NCBI RefSeq assembly: GCF_003665095.1
Contig: NZ_RCHV01000002.1
Coordinates: forward strand, 310,001 to 374,000
DNA: 64,000 nucleotides
Source: Streptomyces sp. Z26
GTDB taxonomy: Bacteria; Actinomycetota; Actinomycetes; Streptomycetales; Streptomycetaceae
Reading direction: 5' to 3'
Both the position numbers and the translations under genes were made by a program. Numbering within the stretch: position 1 is the first letter of the stretch; every line of letters starts with the position of its first letter. The notes beneath the pieces were generated by a model. That model did not search any database. It saw nothing but the letters and a program-made list of their open reading frames with translations, and was not told where the DNA came from. Of this stretch, positions 12,563-21,583 are shown one piece after another.

Positions 12563-13754
12563 GCTGGCCCTCCAACGGGGATGTGCTGCGGGGCTCTCCG
12601 CCCTCCATCAGCGCGACGAACCGGTCGAACAGGTAGGCGGCGTCGTGCGGTCCGGCCGCCGCCTCGGGGTGGTACTGGACGCTGAACGCGGGCCGGTCCA
12701 GCAGCCGCAGGCCCTCCACCACGCCGTCGTTCAGGCAGACGTGGGAGACCTCGGCGCGGCCGTACGGGGTGTCGCTGACCGCGTCGACGGGCGCGTCCAC
12801 GGCGAAGCCGTGGTTGTGCGCGGTGACCTCGACCCGGCCCGTGGTCCGGTCCTGCACGGGCTGGTTGATGCCGCGGTGCCCGTACTTCAGCTTGAACGTG
12901 CCAAAGCCGAGGGCGCGGCCGAGGATCTGGTTGCCGAAGCAGATGCCGAACAGCGGGGTGCCGCGCTCCAGCACGCCCTTCATCAGGGCGACGGGGTGCT
13001 CGGCGGTGGCGGGGTCGCCGGGGCCGTTGGAGAAGAACACGCCGTCGGGCGCGACCGCGTACACCTCGTCGAGCGTCGCGGTCGCCGGGAGGACGTGCAC
13101 CTCGATGCCGCGCTCGGCCATGCGGCGCGGCGTCATGCCCTTGATGCCGAGGTCCACGGCGGCCACGGTGAAACGCTTCGCCCCGACGGCCGGGACGACG
13201 TACGGCTCGGTCGTGGTGACCTCGCCGCACAGGTCGGCACCGGCCATGGCGGGCGCGGAACGCACCCGTTCCAGCAGGTCCGCCGTGTCGGCGGGGGCGC
13301 GCTCCGGGCCGCGCGGCTGCAGGGCGTCGCCGGAGAACACCCCGGCGCGCATCGCCCCGCGCTCGCGCAGGTGGCGGGTGAGGGCGCGGGTGTCGACGCC
13401 GCTGATCCCGACGACCCCCTGGGCCGCCAGCTCCTCGTCGAGGCCCCGTACGGAGCGCCAGTTGGAGGCGACGCGGGCGGGGTCGCGCACGACGTACCCG
13501 GCGACCCAGACGCGGCGGGACTCGGGGTCCTCGTCGTTGACGCCGGTGTTGCCGATGTGCGGGGCGGTCATCACGACCACCTGCCGGTGGTACGAGGGGT
13601 CGGTGAGGGTCTCCTGGTAGCCGCTCATGCCGGTGCTGAAGACCGCCTCGCCGACGGTCTCGCCGAGGGCGCCGTAAGCCCGGCCGCGGAAGGTGCGCCC
13701 GTCCTCCAGGACGAGGACGGCCGGTGACTTCGCGGCGCGTGTGGACGTCGTCAT
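12555..13754 (-). CDS. carA: Carbamoyl-phosphate synthase small (glutaminase) subunit
   Basis: The 399-residue class-I glutamine amidotransferase releases ammonia for CarB. The N-terminal half has [19 protein letters not shown] and [21 protein letters not shown]; the C-terminal glutaminase has the nucleophile motif [17 protein letters not shown] and the His-Glu segment [13 protein letters not shown]. The ATG at 13754 is taken because it gives the family N-terminus and overlaps the preceding stop as ATGA; a longer open frame exists but runs through the neighbour gene. Confidence 0.96.
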
Positions 13755-14410
13755 GGTGTGTCTCCCTGGGTGCGCCGGGCGGTGTGCGCCCCGGCGGCCT
13801 GGTCGTGGGGGTCGGGCGCGGAGGCGGCGGCCGCCGCGGTGGCGGGCCGGTCGGCGGGGCCGCCGTGCTCCGCCGCGAGGGCGGTCACGGCCTCGGCCCA
13901 CGCCGGGTGCTCCGCCGCGCGGTCGGAGCGGAAGCCGGAGTCGAGCCGTCGGTCGCCGTGCTCCCAGGTGACGACCAGCAGGCCGCCCTCGGTGAGCACC
14001 TTGCCCGCGATGCCCGTGTCGAGGCGGGCCCCGGTCAGCCGGGCGGCGGGTACGAAGAAGTCGCGCGCCCCGGGGCGTACGACTTCCAGGCCCGCGTCCG
14101 TGAGCGTCAGCTCCACCCGGCTGCGGGTGCCCAGCCCGTGCGCGACGACGCGGTCCAGCCACTCCCCCGCCGTCGTCGAGCCGTGGTAGCGGCCGGTCAG
14201 CCGGAGGCGTACGGCTCCGGGGTCGGCGGGCGCGGCGGGCAGCTCGGGCAGGTCGCCCTGGAGGGTGCCGCGCCACTTCCAGCCCTGCCGCATCAGCCAG
14301 TAGACCAGCGCCACGAAGGCCAGCAGTCCGACGGTCCAGCCGATGCGCGCGGCCCAGTCGGTGACCTCCTGGGAGCGCTGCTCGGCGGCCAGTGGGATGA
14401 GGTGGTTCAC
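13751..14410 (-). CDS. Single-TM membrane protein with PH-like domain, inside the pyr operon
   Basis: The 219-residue protein has one transmembrane helix at residues about 24-40 ([18 protein letters not shown]). A soluble region follows (about 65-185) that is beta-rich, with short strands such as [32 protein letters not shown] and [19 protein letters not shown], resembling bacterial PH-like domains. The C-terminus is Ala/Pro-rich. No catalytic motif is visible. Start and stop each overlap a pyrimidine gene by four bases (pyrC upstream, carA downstream), so its expression is tied to the operon. The equivalent position in other Streptomyces pyr operons is, from memory, also held by an uncharacterised membrane protein. 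Function unknown. Confidence 0.85.
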   Translation of the reverse strand: MNHLIPLAAEQRSQEVTDWAARIGWTVGLLAFVALVYWLMRQGWKWRGTLQGDLPELPAAPADPGAVRLRLTGRYHGSTTAGEWLDRVVAHGLGTRSRVELTLTDAGLEVVRPGARDFFVPAARLTGARLDTGIAGKVLTEGGLLVVTWEHGDRRLDSGFRSDRAAEHPAWAEAVTALAAEHGGPADRPATAAAAASAPDPHDQAAGAHTARRTQGDTP

Positions 14411-15699
14411 GCGAGCTTCCCGTCCGAGACCGTGGCCTGCCCCCGCAGGAACGTGTGCGTGACGCGCCCCGGCAGCTCGCGCCCCTCGTACGGGGTGTTG
14501 CGGCTGCGGGAGGCGAAGCCCGCGGGGTTCACCGGGCCACGGTATGCGGGATCGACGAGCGTCAGGTTGGCCGGTTCACCAGGCGAGACGGGGCGGCCGT
14601 GGCCGTCGAGTCGGCCGATGGCGGCGGGCCGTACGGACATCCGGTCGGCGACCCCGGCCCAGTCGAGGAGCCCGGTGTCGACCATCGTCTCCTGCACGAC
14701 GGACAGCGCGGTCTCCAGGCCGACCATGCCCATGGCGGCGGCGCCCCACTCGCAGTCCTTGTCCTCGTGGGGGTGCGGCGCGTGGTCGGTGGCGACGCAG
14801 TCGACGGTGCCGTCGGCCAGCGCCTCGCGCAGCGCCAGCACGTCCTCGCGGGTCCGCAGCGGCGGGTTGACCTTGAACACCGGGTCGTAGCTGCGGACCA
14901 GTTCGTCGGTGAGCAGCAGGTGGTGCGGGGTGACCTCGGCGGTGACGTTCCACCCCTTGGACTTGGCCCAGCGGATGATCTCCACCGAACCGGCCGTGGA
15001 GACGTGGCAGATGTGCACCCGCGAGCCGACGTGCGCGGCGAGCAGCACGTCGCGGGCGATGATCGACTCCTCCGCCACGGCGGGCCAGCCGCCGAGGCCG
15101 AGTTCGGCGGAGACGGTGCCCTCGTTCATCTGCGCGCCCTCGGTGAGCCGCGGCTCCTGCGCGTGCTGCGCGACGACGCCGTCGAACGCCTTCACGTACT
15201 CCAGCGCGCGGCGCATGATCACCGCGTCGTCCACGCACTTGCCGTCGTCGGAGAAGACGCGTACGCCCGCCGCCGACTCGTGCATCGCGCCCAACTCCGC
15301 GAGCTGCCTGCCCTCCAGGCCGACGGTGACGGCGCCGACGGGCTGCACGTCGCAGTAGCCGGACTCGCGGCCGAGCCGCCAGACCTGCTCGACGACGCCC
15401 GCGGTGTCCGCCACGGGGAAGGTGTTGGCCATGGCGTGCACGGCGGTGAACCCGCCCTGCGCGGCGGCCCGGGTGCCGGTGAGCACCGTCTCGGAGTCCT
15501 CGCGGCCGGGCTCGCGCAGGTGCGTGTGCAGGTCCACGAGGCCGGGCAGCAGGACGCTCCCGGCGGCCTCGACGACGTCCGCGCCCGCCGCGTCCAGGGA
15601 GGCGCCGACCTCGGCGACGGTGCGGCCGTCGATCAGCACGTCCCGTGGCTCGCCGCCGAGGACGCGGGCGCCGCGGATCAGGGTCTTGCGCTGGCTCAT
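14407..15699 (-). CDS. pyrC: Dihydroorotase
   Basis: The 430-residue amidohydrolase closes carbamoyl-aspartate to dihydroorotate. It is the longer type-I enzyme. The metal motif HTH is at residues 58-60 in [18 protein letters not shown]. Further metal or substrate residues are seen in [20 protein letters not shown] and [12 protein letters not shown]. It overlaps pyrB upstream and the PH-like membrane protein downstream by ATGA, suggesting coupled translation. Confidence 0.96.
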   Translation of the reverse strand: MSQRKTLIRGARVLGGEPRDVLIDGRTVAEVGASLDAAGADVVEAAGSVLLPGLVDLHTHLREPGREDSETVLTGTRAAAQGGFTAVHAMANTFPVADTAGVVEQVWRLGRESGYCDVQPVGAVTVGLEGRQLAELGAMHESAAGVRVFSDDGKCVDDAVIMRRALEYVKAFDGVVAQHAQEPRLTEGAQMNEGTVSAELGLGGWPAVAEESIIARDVLLAAHVGSRVHICHVSTAGSVEIIRWAKSKGWNVTAEVTPHHLLLTDELVRSYDPVFKVNPPLRTREDVLALREALADGTVDCVATDHAPHPHEDKDCEWGAAAMGMVGLETALSVVQETMVDTGLLDWAGVADRMSVRPAAIGRLDGHGRPVSPGEPANLTLVDPAYRGPVNPAGFASRSRNTPYEGRELPGRVTHTFLRGQATVSDGKLA

Positions 15700-16682
15700 G
15701 AAGGGTTGCTCTCCTCGGTACGGGCGGCGGGGACGGTCGTCACGGCGGGCTCGCTGCCGCCGAGCAGCAGGTACAGCACGGCCATGCGGATGCTGACGCC
15801 GTTGGTGACCTGCTCGACGGCGGTGCAGCGGGGCGAGTCGGCCACCTCGGCGGTGATCTCCATGCCGCGGTTCATCGGGCCGGGGTGCATGACGACGGCG
15901 TGCTCCGGCATGCGGGCCATCCGCTCACCGTCGAGGCCGTAGCGGCGGGCGTACTCGCGCTCGGTCGGGAAGTAGGCGGCCTTCATGCGCTCGCGCTGCA
16001 CGCGGAGCATCATCACGGCGTCGGACGTGGCGAGCACCGGGTCCAGCGCGTAGCTCACCTCGCACGGCCACGCCTCGACGCCGACGGGCACCAGGGTGGG
16101 CGGCGCGACGAGGGTGACGTGGGCGCCGAGGGTGCTCAGCAGCCGTACGTTGGACCGGGCCACGCGGCTGTGCAGGATGTCCCCGACGAGGGTGACGCGG
16201 CGCCCGGACAGGTCGTGCCCCTCGCCGCCGGTGAGCCTGCGGCGCATGGTGAACGCGTCGAGGAGCGCCTGCGTGGGGTGCTCGTGCGTGCCGTCGCCCG
16301 CGTTGACGACGGAGCCGCCGATCCAGCCGGAGGTCGCGAGCCGGTGCGGGGCGCCGGAGTCGTGGTGGCGGATGACGACGGCGTCGGCGCCCATCGCCTC
16401 CAGGGTGAGCGCGGTGTCCTTGAGGGACTCGCCCTTGGAGACCGACGAGCCCTTCGCGGAGAAGTTGATGACGTCGGCGGACAGCCGCTTCGCGGCCGCC
16501 TCGAACGAGATGCGGGTGCGCGTGGAGTCCTCGAAGAAGAGGTTGACGACGGTACGTCCGCGCAGGGTCGGCAGTTTCTTGACCGGCCGGTCCGCGACGC
16601 GTGCCATCTCCTCGGCGGTGTCGAGGATGAGCACGGCGTCGTCGCGGGTGAGGTCCCCGGCCGAGATGAGGTGACGCTTCAT
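15696..16682 (-). CDS. pyrB: Aspartate carbamoyltransferase catalytic subunit
   Basis: The 328-residue enzyme joins carbamoyl phosphate and aspartate. The carbamoyl-phosphate loop STRTR is at residues 53-57, followed by [14 protein letters not shown] with the catalytic Lys84, and [10 protein letters not shown]. No pyrI regulatory subunit gene is present nearby, so the enzyme is of the unregulated-trimer or PyrC-associated type; which one cannot be told from sequence. It lies 136 bp after pyrR, the widest gap in the operon, and no terminator is visible in that gap. Confidence 0.96.
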   Translation of the reverse strand: MKRHLISAGDLTRDDAVLILDTAEEMARVADRPVKKLPTLRGRTVVNLFFEDSTRTRISFEAAAKRLSADVINFSAKGSSVSKGESLKDTALTLEAMGADAVVIRHHDSGAPHRLATSGWIGGSVVNAGDGTHEHPTQALLDAFTMRRRLTGGEGHDLSGRRVTLVGDILHSRVARSNVRLLSTLGAHVTLVAPPTLVPVGVEAWPCEVSYALDPVLATSDAVMMLRVQRERMKAAYFPTEREYARRYGLDGERMARMPEHAVVMHPGPMNRGMEITAEVADSPRCTAVEQVTNGVSIRMAVLYLLLGGSEPAVTTVPAARTEESNPS

Positions 16683-16818
16683 CTGATGCCTTACGTGGGT
16701 GAGGGGATGTGCTGGCGTACGGGTGCCGGGGCAGCGCGTCCCGCGGGACTCCGTACGTCCGCCGCGGGGGCGCCGTACTCCCGTCCCGGGTCCGGGGCGC
16801 CGCCCGGCGGCGCCGGGG

Positions 16819-17400
16819 CTAGCGCTCGCCGCCGGGGTCGGCGGGGCGGGCGCCCAGGAGCACGCCGTCGCGGCCGTCCTCCTCGGTGAGCTGCACCTTG
16901 ACCGTCTCGCGCAGGGAGGTGGGCAGGTTCTTCCCGACGTAGTCGGCGCGGATCGGCAGCTCGCGGTGGCCGCGGTCGACGAGGACGGCGAGCTGTACGG
17001 CGCGGGGCCGCCCGATGTCGCCGAGCGCGTCGAGGGCGGCGCGGATGGTGCGGCCGGAGAAGAGGACGTCGTCGACGAGGACGACGAGCCGGCCGTCGAC
17101 GCCCTCGGGCGGGATCTCCGTGTGCGCCAGCGCGCGGGCGGGCTTCAGGCGCAGGTCGTCGCGGTACATGGTGATGTCGAGGGAGCCGACCGGCACCGGC
17201 CGGTCGGTGATCTCCTCCAGCTTGGCCGCCAGCCGCCGGGCGAGGAAGACGCCGCGGGTGGGGATGCCGAGGAGCAGGACGTCGTCGGCGCCCTTGGCGC
17301 GTTCGACGATCTCGTGGGCGATGCGGGTGAGCACCCGGGCGATGTCGGGAGCCTCCAGCACCGGGCGGGGCGTGCCCGCGGATGCGTTGCCGTTGTCCAT
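16819..17400 (-). CDS. pyrR: Pyr operon RNA-binding regulator / uracil phosphoribosyltransferase
   Basis: The 193-residue protein senses UMP/UTP and binds pyr mRNA. It has the phosphoribosyl-pyrophosphate motif [20 protein letters not shown] and the N-terminal [16 protein letters not shown] segment of the PyrR family. It heads the operon. A hairpin matching the PyrR-binding consensus sits immediately before its ribosome site, so it probably represses its own translation and that of the coupled downstream genes when UMP is plentiful. The ATG at 17400 follows GGAGG by about 10 bases. Confidence 0.95.
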   Translation of the reverse strand: MDNGNASAGTPRPVLEAPDIARVLTRIAHEIVERAKGADDVLLLGIPTRGVFLARRLAAKLEEITDRPVPVGSLDITMYRDDLRLKPARALAHTEIPPEGVDGRLVVLVDDVLFSGRTIRAALDALGDIGRPRAVQLAVLVDRGHRELPIRADYVGKNLPTSLRETVKVQLTEEDGRDGVLLGARPADPGGER

Positions 17401-17419
17401 GGGAAACGGACCTCCTTCT

Positions 17420-17435
17420 CCGCCTCACGGGACGG
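17420..17435 (-). promoter_or_regulatory. PyrR-binding RNA hairpin in the pyr leader
   Basis: In the minus-strand RNA the stem CCGUC/GGCGG encloses the loop CCGUGA, giving UCCCGUGAGG. This fits the PyrR consensus UCC-N-G-N-GAGG at every fixed position. The GGAGG ribosome site of pyrR begins a few bases after the stem, and no attenuator-type terminator hairpin with T-run follows. The arrangement therefore points to translational repression, as known in mycobacteria, rather than to Bacillus-type attenuation. Confidence 0.85.
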
Positions 17436-17542
17436 TCTTAAAGGACGCCGGATAAGTGCGCCGTCCACGGTAGCAGGGCGGCCCGCGCGCTCCGCTTTCG
17501 CCCCGTATTCGACCTGATCGGGCGCAGGGGGACCCGCTCGGC

Positions 17543-17571
17543 TTGACGGCGCACATTACGCTGCGTAATCT
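17543..17571 (+). promoter_or_regulatory. bldD promoter
   Basis: TTGACG at 17543-17548 and TAATCT at 17566-17571 are separated by exactly 17 bp, a strong match to the housekeeping-sigma consensus. The predicted transcription start would be near 17578, about 30 bases before the bldD ATG. Confidence 0.8.
17555..17569. promoter_or_regulatory. BldD operator (autoregulatory box)
   Basis: The 15-bp palindrome ATTACGCTGCGTAAT fits the published BldD consensus NTNACNC(A/T)GNGTNAN at all fixed positions. It covers the end of the spacer and most of the -10 hexamer of the bldD promoter, so bound BldD would block RNA polymerase. A second shorter palindrome, CTCACAGTGAG at 17570-17580, follows and may assist. 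Confidence 0.88.
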
Positions 17572-17607
17572 CACAGTGAGTTACATCGACGTCCTCCGGG
17601 GAGCCTT

Positions 17608-18108
17608 ATGTCCAGCGAATACGCCAAGCAGCTCGGAGCGAAGCTCCGCGCGATCCGCACCCAGCAGGGCCTCTCCCTGCACGGTGTCGAGGAGAAGTCA
17701 CAGGGCCGGTGGAAGGCCGTGGTGGTCGGTTCGTACGAGCGCGGCGACCGCGCGGTGACCGTGCAGCGCCTCGCCGAGCTGGCCGACTTCTACGGCGTCC
17801 CGGTGCAGGAGCTGCTGCCCGGCACCACTCCCGGCGGCGCCGCGGAGCCGCCGCCGAAGCTCGTCCTCGACCTGGAGCGGCTGGCGCACGTGCCGCCGGA
17901 GAAGGCCGGTCCCCTCCAGCGGTACGCGGCGACGATCCAGAGCCAGCGCGGGGACTACAACGGCAAGGTGCTGTCGATCCGCCAGGACGACCTGCGCACC
18001 CTCGCCGTGATCTACGACCAGTCGCCGTCGGTGCTGACCGAGCAGCTGATCACCTGGGGCGTGCTGGACGCGGACGCGCGCCGCGCCGTGGCGCACGAGG
18101 ACGCCTGA
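17608..18108 (+). CDS. bldD: Developmental master regulator BldD
   Basis: The 166-residue transcription factor represses sporulation genes during vegetative growth when dimerised by tetrameric cyclic di-GMP. Residues about 5-75 form the helix-turn-helix domain (LGAKLRAIRTQQGLSLHGVEEKS, then VVVGSYERGDRAVTVQRLAEL). The C-terminal effector domain carries the c-di-GMP signature RGD-x8-RQDD at Arg114-Gly115-Asp116 and Arg125-Gln126-Asp127-Asp128, the same numbering as in S. coelicolor. The gene is alone on the plus strand, divergent from pyrR and convergent with nusB. Its promoter is covered by a BldD box, indicating negative autoregulation. Confidence 0.98.
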   Translation: MSSEYAKQLGAKLRAIRTQQGLSLHGVEEKSQGRWKAVVVGSYERGDRAVTVQRLAELADFYGVPVQELLPGTTPGGAAEPPPKLVLDLERLAHVPPEKAGPLQRYAATIQSQRGDYNGKVLSIRQDDLRTLAVIYDQSPSVLTEQLITWGVLDADARRAVAHEDA

Positions 18109-18181
18109 CCCGCCGGACCGCGGCCGCCGCCGGCACGTGCGGCCCCGGAGGAACCGAGCATCCCGGCGGCGGATGACGAGA

Positions 18182-18214
18182 GGGCCCGGGACGGTGTCAC
18201 ACCGTCCCGGGCCC
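18182..18214. terminator. Bidirectional terminator between bldD and nusB
   Basis: A perfect 15-bp GC-rich stem, GGGCCCGGGACGGTG with its complement, and a TCA loop lie between convergent stop codons. It should serve both bldD and the efp-nusB transcript. Confidence 0.85.
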
Positions 18215-18251
18215 CTCGCGTCTCCGCTCGTCGGCGCCGCGCACGCGGGCC

Positions 18252-18677
18252 TCAGCGCCGCAGGCTCGGCTTCAGGTCCTTCAGCCGACCGAGCAGCCCG
18301 TTGACGAACGCGGGCGACTCGTCGGTGGAGAACTTCCTCGCGAGCACCACCGCCTCGTCGATCACCACGGCGTCGGGTGTCCCGTCGACCCAGACCAGCT
18401 CGTACGCCCCGAGGCGCAGCACGCTGCGGTCGACCACCGGCATCCGGTCGAGGGTCCAGCCCACCGCGTACGTGGAGAGCAGTTCGTCGATGCGGTCCGC
18501 GTGCTCGGCGTACCCCTCGATCAGCTCCATGGTGTACTCGGCGACGGGCGGCTGGCGGTCGTCGGTCCGCGCCAGGCGTATCCAGTCCGCGAGGACCTCG
18601 GTGACGGCGCTGCCGCGCTGGTCCGCCTCGAAGAGGATCTGGAAGGCGCGCATGCGCGCCTTGTTGCGGGCCGCCAC
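18252..18677 (-). CDS. nusB: Transcription antitermination factor NusB
   Basis: The 141-residue all-helical RNA-binding protein works with NusE (S10) on boxA in rRNA transcription. Family features are the N-terminal ARNKARMRAFQILFEAD and the C-terminal RSVLRLGAYELVW, VVIDEAVVLARKFS and FVNGLLGRL segments. The GTG start is two bases after the efp stop, so the two are translated from one mRNA. Confidence 0.95.
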   Translation of the reverse strand: MAARNKARMRAFQILFEADQRGSAVTEVLADWIRLARTDDRQPPVAEYTMELIEGYAEHADRIDELLSTYAVGWTLDRMPVVDRSVLRLGAYELVWVDGTPDAVVIDEAVVLARKFSTDESPAFVNGLLGRLKDLKPSLRR

Positions 18678-18679
18678 GG

Positions 18680-19246
18680 TTAGCTGTTCACCCGGCCGAG
18701 GTACTCGCCGGAGCGGGTGTCGACCTTGATCTTCTCACCGGTGGTGATGAAGAGGGGGACGCCGATCTCGTAACCCGTCTCCAGCCGGGCGGGCTTGGAG
18801 CCGCCGGTGGAACGGTCGCCCTGCACGCCGGGCTCGGTGTGCTCGATGGTCAGCTCGACGGCGGCGGGCAGCTCCACGGAGAGCGGGTTGCCCAGGTACA
18901 TCGCCACGGTGGCCTCGAAGCCCTCGACGAGGTAGTTGGCGCTGTCGCCGCACACCTCACGCGAGACGTGGATCTGGTCGTACGTGTCCATGTCCATGAA
19001 GACGAAGTACTCGCCGTCCATGTACGAGAACTGCATCCCGCGTCGGTCCACTGTGGCCGTCTCGACCTTGGTGCCGGCGTTGAACGTCTTGTCCACGGTC
19101 TTGCCGGACAGCACGTTCTTCAGCTTGGTGCGGACGAATGCGGGGCCCTTGCCGGGCTTGACGTGCTGGAACTCGACGACGGACCAGAGCTGGTCGCCGT
19201 CGAGCTTGAGCACCATGCCGTTCTTGAGGTCGTTCGTGGAAGCCAC
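18680..19246 (-). CDS. efp: Elongation factor P
   Basis: The 188-residue factor relieves ribosome stalling at consecutive prolines. The start is a GTG at 19246 ([16 protein letters not shown]), with AGGAG about 10 bases upstream; it gives the standard EF-P length. The tip loop reads KPGKGPA with Lys33 in the position of the E. coli modified lysine. This is the actinobacterial PGKGP loop, reported to work without modification, and no epmA/epmB or earP gene is seen here. Three beta domains of normal length follow, ending [14 protein letters not shown]. Confidence 0.96.
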   Translation of the reverse strand: MASTNDLKNGMVLKLDGDQLWSVVEFQHVKPGKGPAFVRTKLKNVLSGKTVDKTFNAGTKVETATVDRRGMQFSYMDGEYFVFMDMDTYDQIHVSREVCGDSANYLVEGFEATVAMYLGNPLSVELPAAVELTIEHTEPGVQGDRSTGGSKPARLETGYEIGVPLFITTGEKIKVDTRSGEYLGRVNS

Positions 19247-19302
19247 GGTTGCGGAATCTCCTGAGACTGCTGCCGCGGGGACCAGGAGCCGCAGCTTCGT
19301 GG

Positions 19303-20409
19303 TCAGAGCGCGAGCAGCTCCTTGGTCGTGATGGTGAGTAGCTCGGGTCCGCCGTCCGCCTGCGGGCGGACGACGAGCGTGTCGTCGATGCGGACACCGC
19401 CCCGGCCCGGGAGGTGGACCCCCGGCTCGACGGTGACCGGCACACAAGCGTCCAGTTTACCCATGGCGGCGGGGCACAGCCGAGGGTCCTCCCGGATTTC
19501 CAGCCCGACACCGTGCCCGACGCCGGTCCTGAGCCCGTCCGCGTACCCCGCCGCCTCCAGCACCTGGCGGCTCGCGCGGTCCACCGCGCCGTACTCGGCG
19601 CCCGGCAGCAGCGCCTCCCGCCCGGCCCGCTGAGCGGCGAAGACCAGGTCGTACAGCTCGACCTGCCAGGCCGCGGGAGCGGTGCCGACGACGAACGTAC
19701 GGCCGACCTGGCAGCCGTATCCGAGGTGCCGGGCGCCGAGGCACACCGACAGGAAGTCGCCCTCCTCCACGCGGCGGTCCGTCGGCCGGTGCCCGGGGAT
19801 CCCGGCGTGGCTCCCGGTGGCGACGGACGTCGGGAACGCCGGGCCCTCCGCGCCGTGGTCGACGAGGCGGCGGTCCAGCTCCAGCGCGAGGTGCCGCTCG
19901 GTGCGGCCGACGAGGATCGACTCGAGGAGTTCGCCGAGCGCCTGGTCGGTCATCTCGGCGGCGTCGCGCAGCGCGGCGATCTCCTCCTCGTCCTTGACCA
20001 GCCGCTGCTGTTCCACGGCGCAGGCGAGGCCGGTCAGCCGGAGCCGGGGCGCGGCGGCGGCCAGCGCGCGGTGCCGGGCGACGGTCAGGTGGTGCTCCTC
20101 GACGGCGAGGGACCGGGCGCCCGCGCGCGCGGCCAACTCGGCGGCGCCCACGGCCGGTTCGCCTCCGGTGGCGGGCAGGACGCAGCCGCGGAGGCTCTCG
20201 TCGGGTACGGACACGGCCGTGCCGGGCGGCACCAGCAGCACGTCGCGGGGTTCGGGGCTGAGCAGCAGGGCGGCGGGCCCGGCGGGGGCGCAGCCTGTCA
20301 GGTAGCGGATGTTGGCGGGGCGGGTGACGAGCGCCGCGCCTGCGGGCCCGTCCTGTGCCGCGCAGCGCTCGCGCAGACGTGCGCGACGGGAGACGTGCAC
20401 CTCGGACAT
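19303..20409 (-). CDS. M24 family Xaa-Pro peptidase homologue with lost metal ligands
   Basis: The 368-residue protein has the creatinase/aminopeptidase P two-domain layout: an N-terminal domain (about 1-135) and a pita-bread domain (about 140-365). It sits upstream of efp as pepQ does in other actinobacteria. Against canonical enzymes the metal ligands are mostly changed. The first Asp is Cys223 (FLSVCLG), the second Asp is Gln234 (GCQVGRTF), and the last Glu is Asp342 (VRIDDTLV). His299 (GVGHGVG) and Glu328 (VTVEPG) remain, while the usual second His of GLEIHE is Arg306. It may be a non-catalytic relative or use unusual metal chemistry. The frame itself is intact. Confidence 0.85.
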   Translation of the reverse strand: MSEVHVSRRARLRERCAAQDGPAGAALVTRPANIRYLTGCAPAGPAALLLSPEPRDVLLVPPGTAVSVPDESLRGCVLPATGGEPAVGAAELAARAGARSLAVEEHHLTVARHRALAAAAPRLRLTGLACAVEQQRLVKDEEEIAALRDAAEMTDQALGELLESILVGRTERHLALELDRRLVDHGAEGPAFPTSVATGSHAGIPGHRPTDRRVEEGDFLSVCLGARHLGYGCQVGRTFVVGTAPAAWQVELYDLVFAAQRAGREALLPGAEYGAVDRASRQVLEAAGYADGLRTGVGHGVGLEIREDPRLCPAAMGKLDACVPVTVEPGVHLPGRGGVRIDDTLVVRPQADGGPELLTITTKELLAL

Positions 20410-20550
20410 ACCGGGAGCGTACGGTCCGCCGCCGGGTCCGGCCGCCCGGGAGGGGCCGTGCGGGGGACGGGGCGTACGCGGCGGGTGCGGGCGTACGGGA
20501 AGCGGGCGGGGTGTACGGGGCGCGGGTGGGCGGGCCGGGTGGCCCAGGGC

Positions 20551-21477
20551 TCACCAGTTCGGCGGGCTCGTCAGGCTGCGCGCCACGACCTCGTCGAGCA
20601 TGCGGGCCGTGGTGGCCACGTCGTGCCGAGAGTTGTCGATGATCGGCAGCCCCGAGCCGTACCAGCCCGCCATCCGGCCGTGGATGCGCGCGACCTCCTC
20701 GTCGGTCAGGCGCCGGTTGCCCTTGCGGGCGGCGTTCCGCTCCAGCACGACCTCCAGGCCGGGCAGCAGCACCACCGGGATGAGGCCGGGGCCGACGTGC
20801 CGCTTCCAGCCGCCGAGGCCGATGACCGGGCGGTCCGGGAAGACGGCGTCGTCGAGGATGCAGGAGATGCCGTTCGCCAGGAAGTTGCGGGCGGCGAAGC
20901 CGCAGGTGCGGCGGGCCAGGCGGTACTGCGCCTCGGAGTTGTCGTTCCAGCCGGTCTGCGGATCGGCGAAACCGGAACGGACCCACTCCCGTACGTCGTC
21001 CAGGCTGATGTGCGCGGTGGGCACGGCCCGCCGCGCGGCCCAGTGCTGCGCCACGGTCGTCTTGCCCGCGCCCGCGGCGCCGATCAGCAGGACGGCCACC
21101 GAGGCGCGCGTGGCGTCGAGTTGGGCCGGGTCCGCGACGGGCGCGGGCACCTCGACGCGGGCGCCGGGCGGCAGCTGGATGAAGCCGGTCGTGTCGACGG
21201 ACACCCGGTGGGGCGGCGGCGCCATCGGCGGCGGGGGCGAGCCCGGCGGCACGTGCGGGCCGCCGGGGTGCCCGGCGGCGACGTGCCCGCCCGGCTGCGG
21301 GCCGTGTCCGGGCTGCGGCGCGAGGCCCACCGGGCCCGGCGCGCCGTGCGCCCAGGCGGCCTGGGCTGGCGGCGCGGGCGGTGGCCCGTCGGGAAGCGGA
21401 ATCTGCTGGGCCCCGGTCGAGTGCCCCGGGACGGGGTCCGGCCGGGGGACGGGCGGCTGCGCCCCGAACTGCTGCAT
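20551..21477 (-). CDS. P-loop ATPase/kinase with Pro/Gly-rich N-terminus
   Basis: The 308-residue protein has a low-complexity Pro/Gly/His-rich region at about 1-92, then a P-loop kinase fold. Walker A GAAGAGKTT is at residues 133-141, followed by AHISLDDVREWVRSGF, which resembles the acceptor region of polynucleotide-kinase or zeta-toxin-like enzymes. Other features are DNSEAQYRLARRTCGFAARNFLANG, CILDDAVFPDRPV and an RKGNRRLTDEEVARIHGRM lid-like segment. No antitoxin-like small gene is adjacent, so a toxin role is not supported. The substrate is unknown. It is transcribed leftward between the aro genes and the peptidase homologue, with gaps of 106 and 141 bp. Confidence 0.8.
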   Translation of the reverse strand: MQQFGAQPPVPRPDPVPGHSTGAQQIPLPDGPPPAPPAQAAWAHGAPGPVGLAPQPGHGPQPGGHVAAGHPGGPHVPPGSPPPPMAPPPHRVSVDTTGFIQLPPGARVEVPAPVADPAQLDATRASVAVLLIGAAGAGKTTVAQHWAARRAVPTAHISLDDVREWVRSGFADPQTGWNDNSEAQYRLARRTCGFAARNFLANGISCILDDAVFPDRPVIGLGGWKRHVGPGLIPVVLLPGLEVVLERNAARKGNRRLTDEEVARIHGRMAGWYGSGLPIIDNSRHDVATTARMLDEVVARSLTSPPNW

Positions 21478-21583
21478 CCGCTCCCACTCCGTATGTTGTC
21501 GTGTCGTCAGTACCGAACCGTACCTCTCCCGGGTGTCCTCATGTGAACGACCGGAGAAGAGACCGGGTGCCCCGTCCGGCGGC

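Noticed and set aside
13751..14410. Transporter annotation for the pyr-operon membrane protein
   Set aside because: Only one transmembrane helix is visible, so a transporter role is not supported.
20551..21477. Zeta toxin of a toxin-antitoxin pair
   Set aside because: No small antitoxin frame is adjacent, the protein has a long extra N-terminus, and the locus is core-like; only the P-loop kinase fold is supported.
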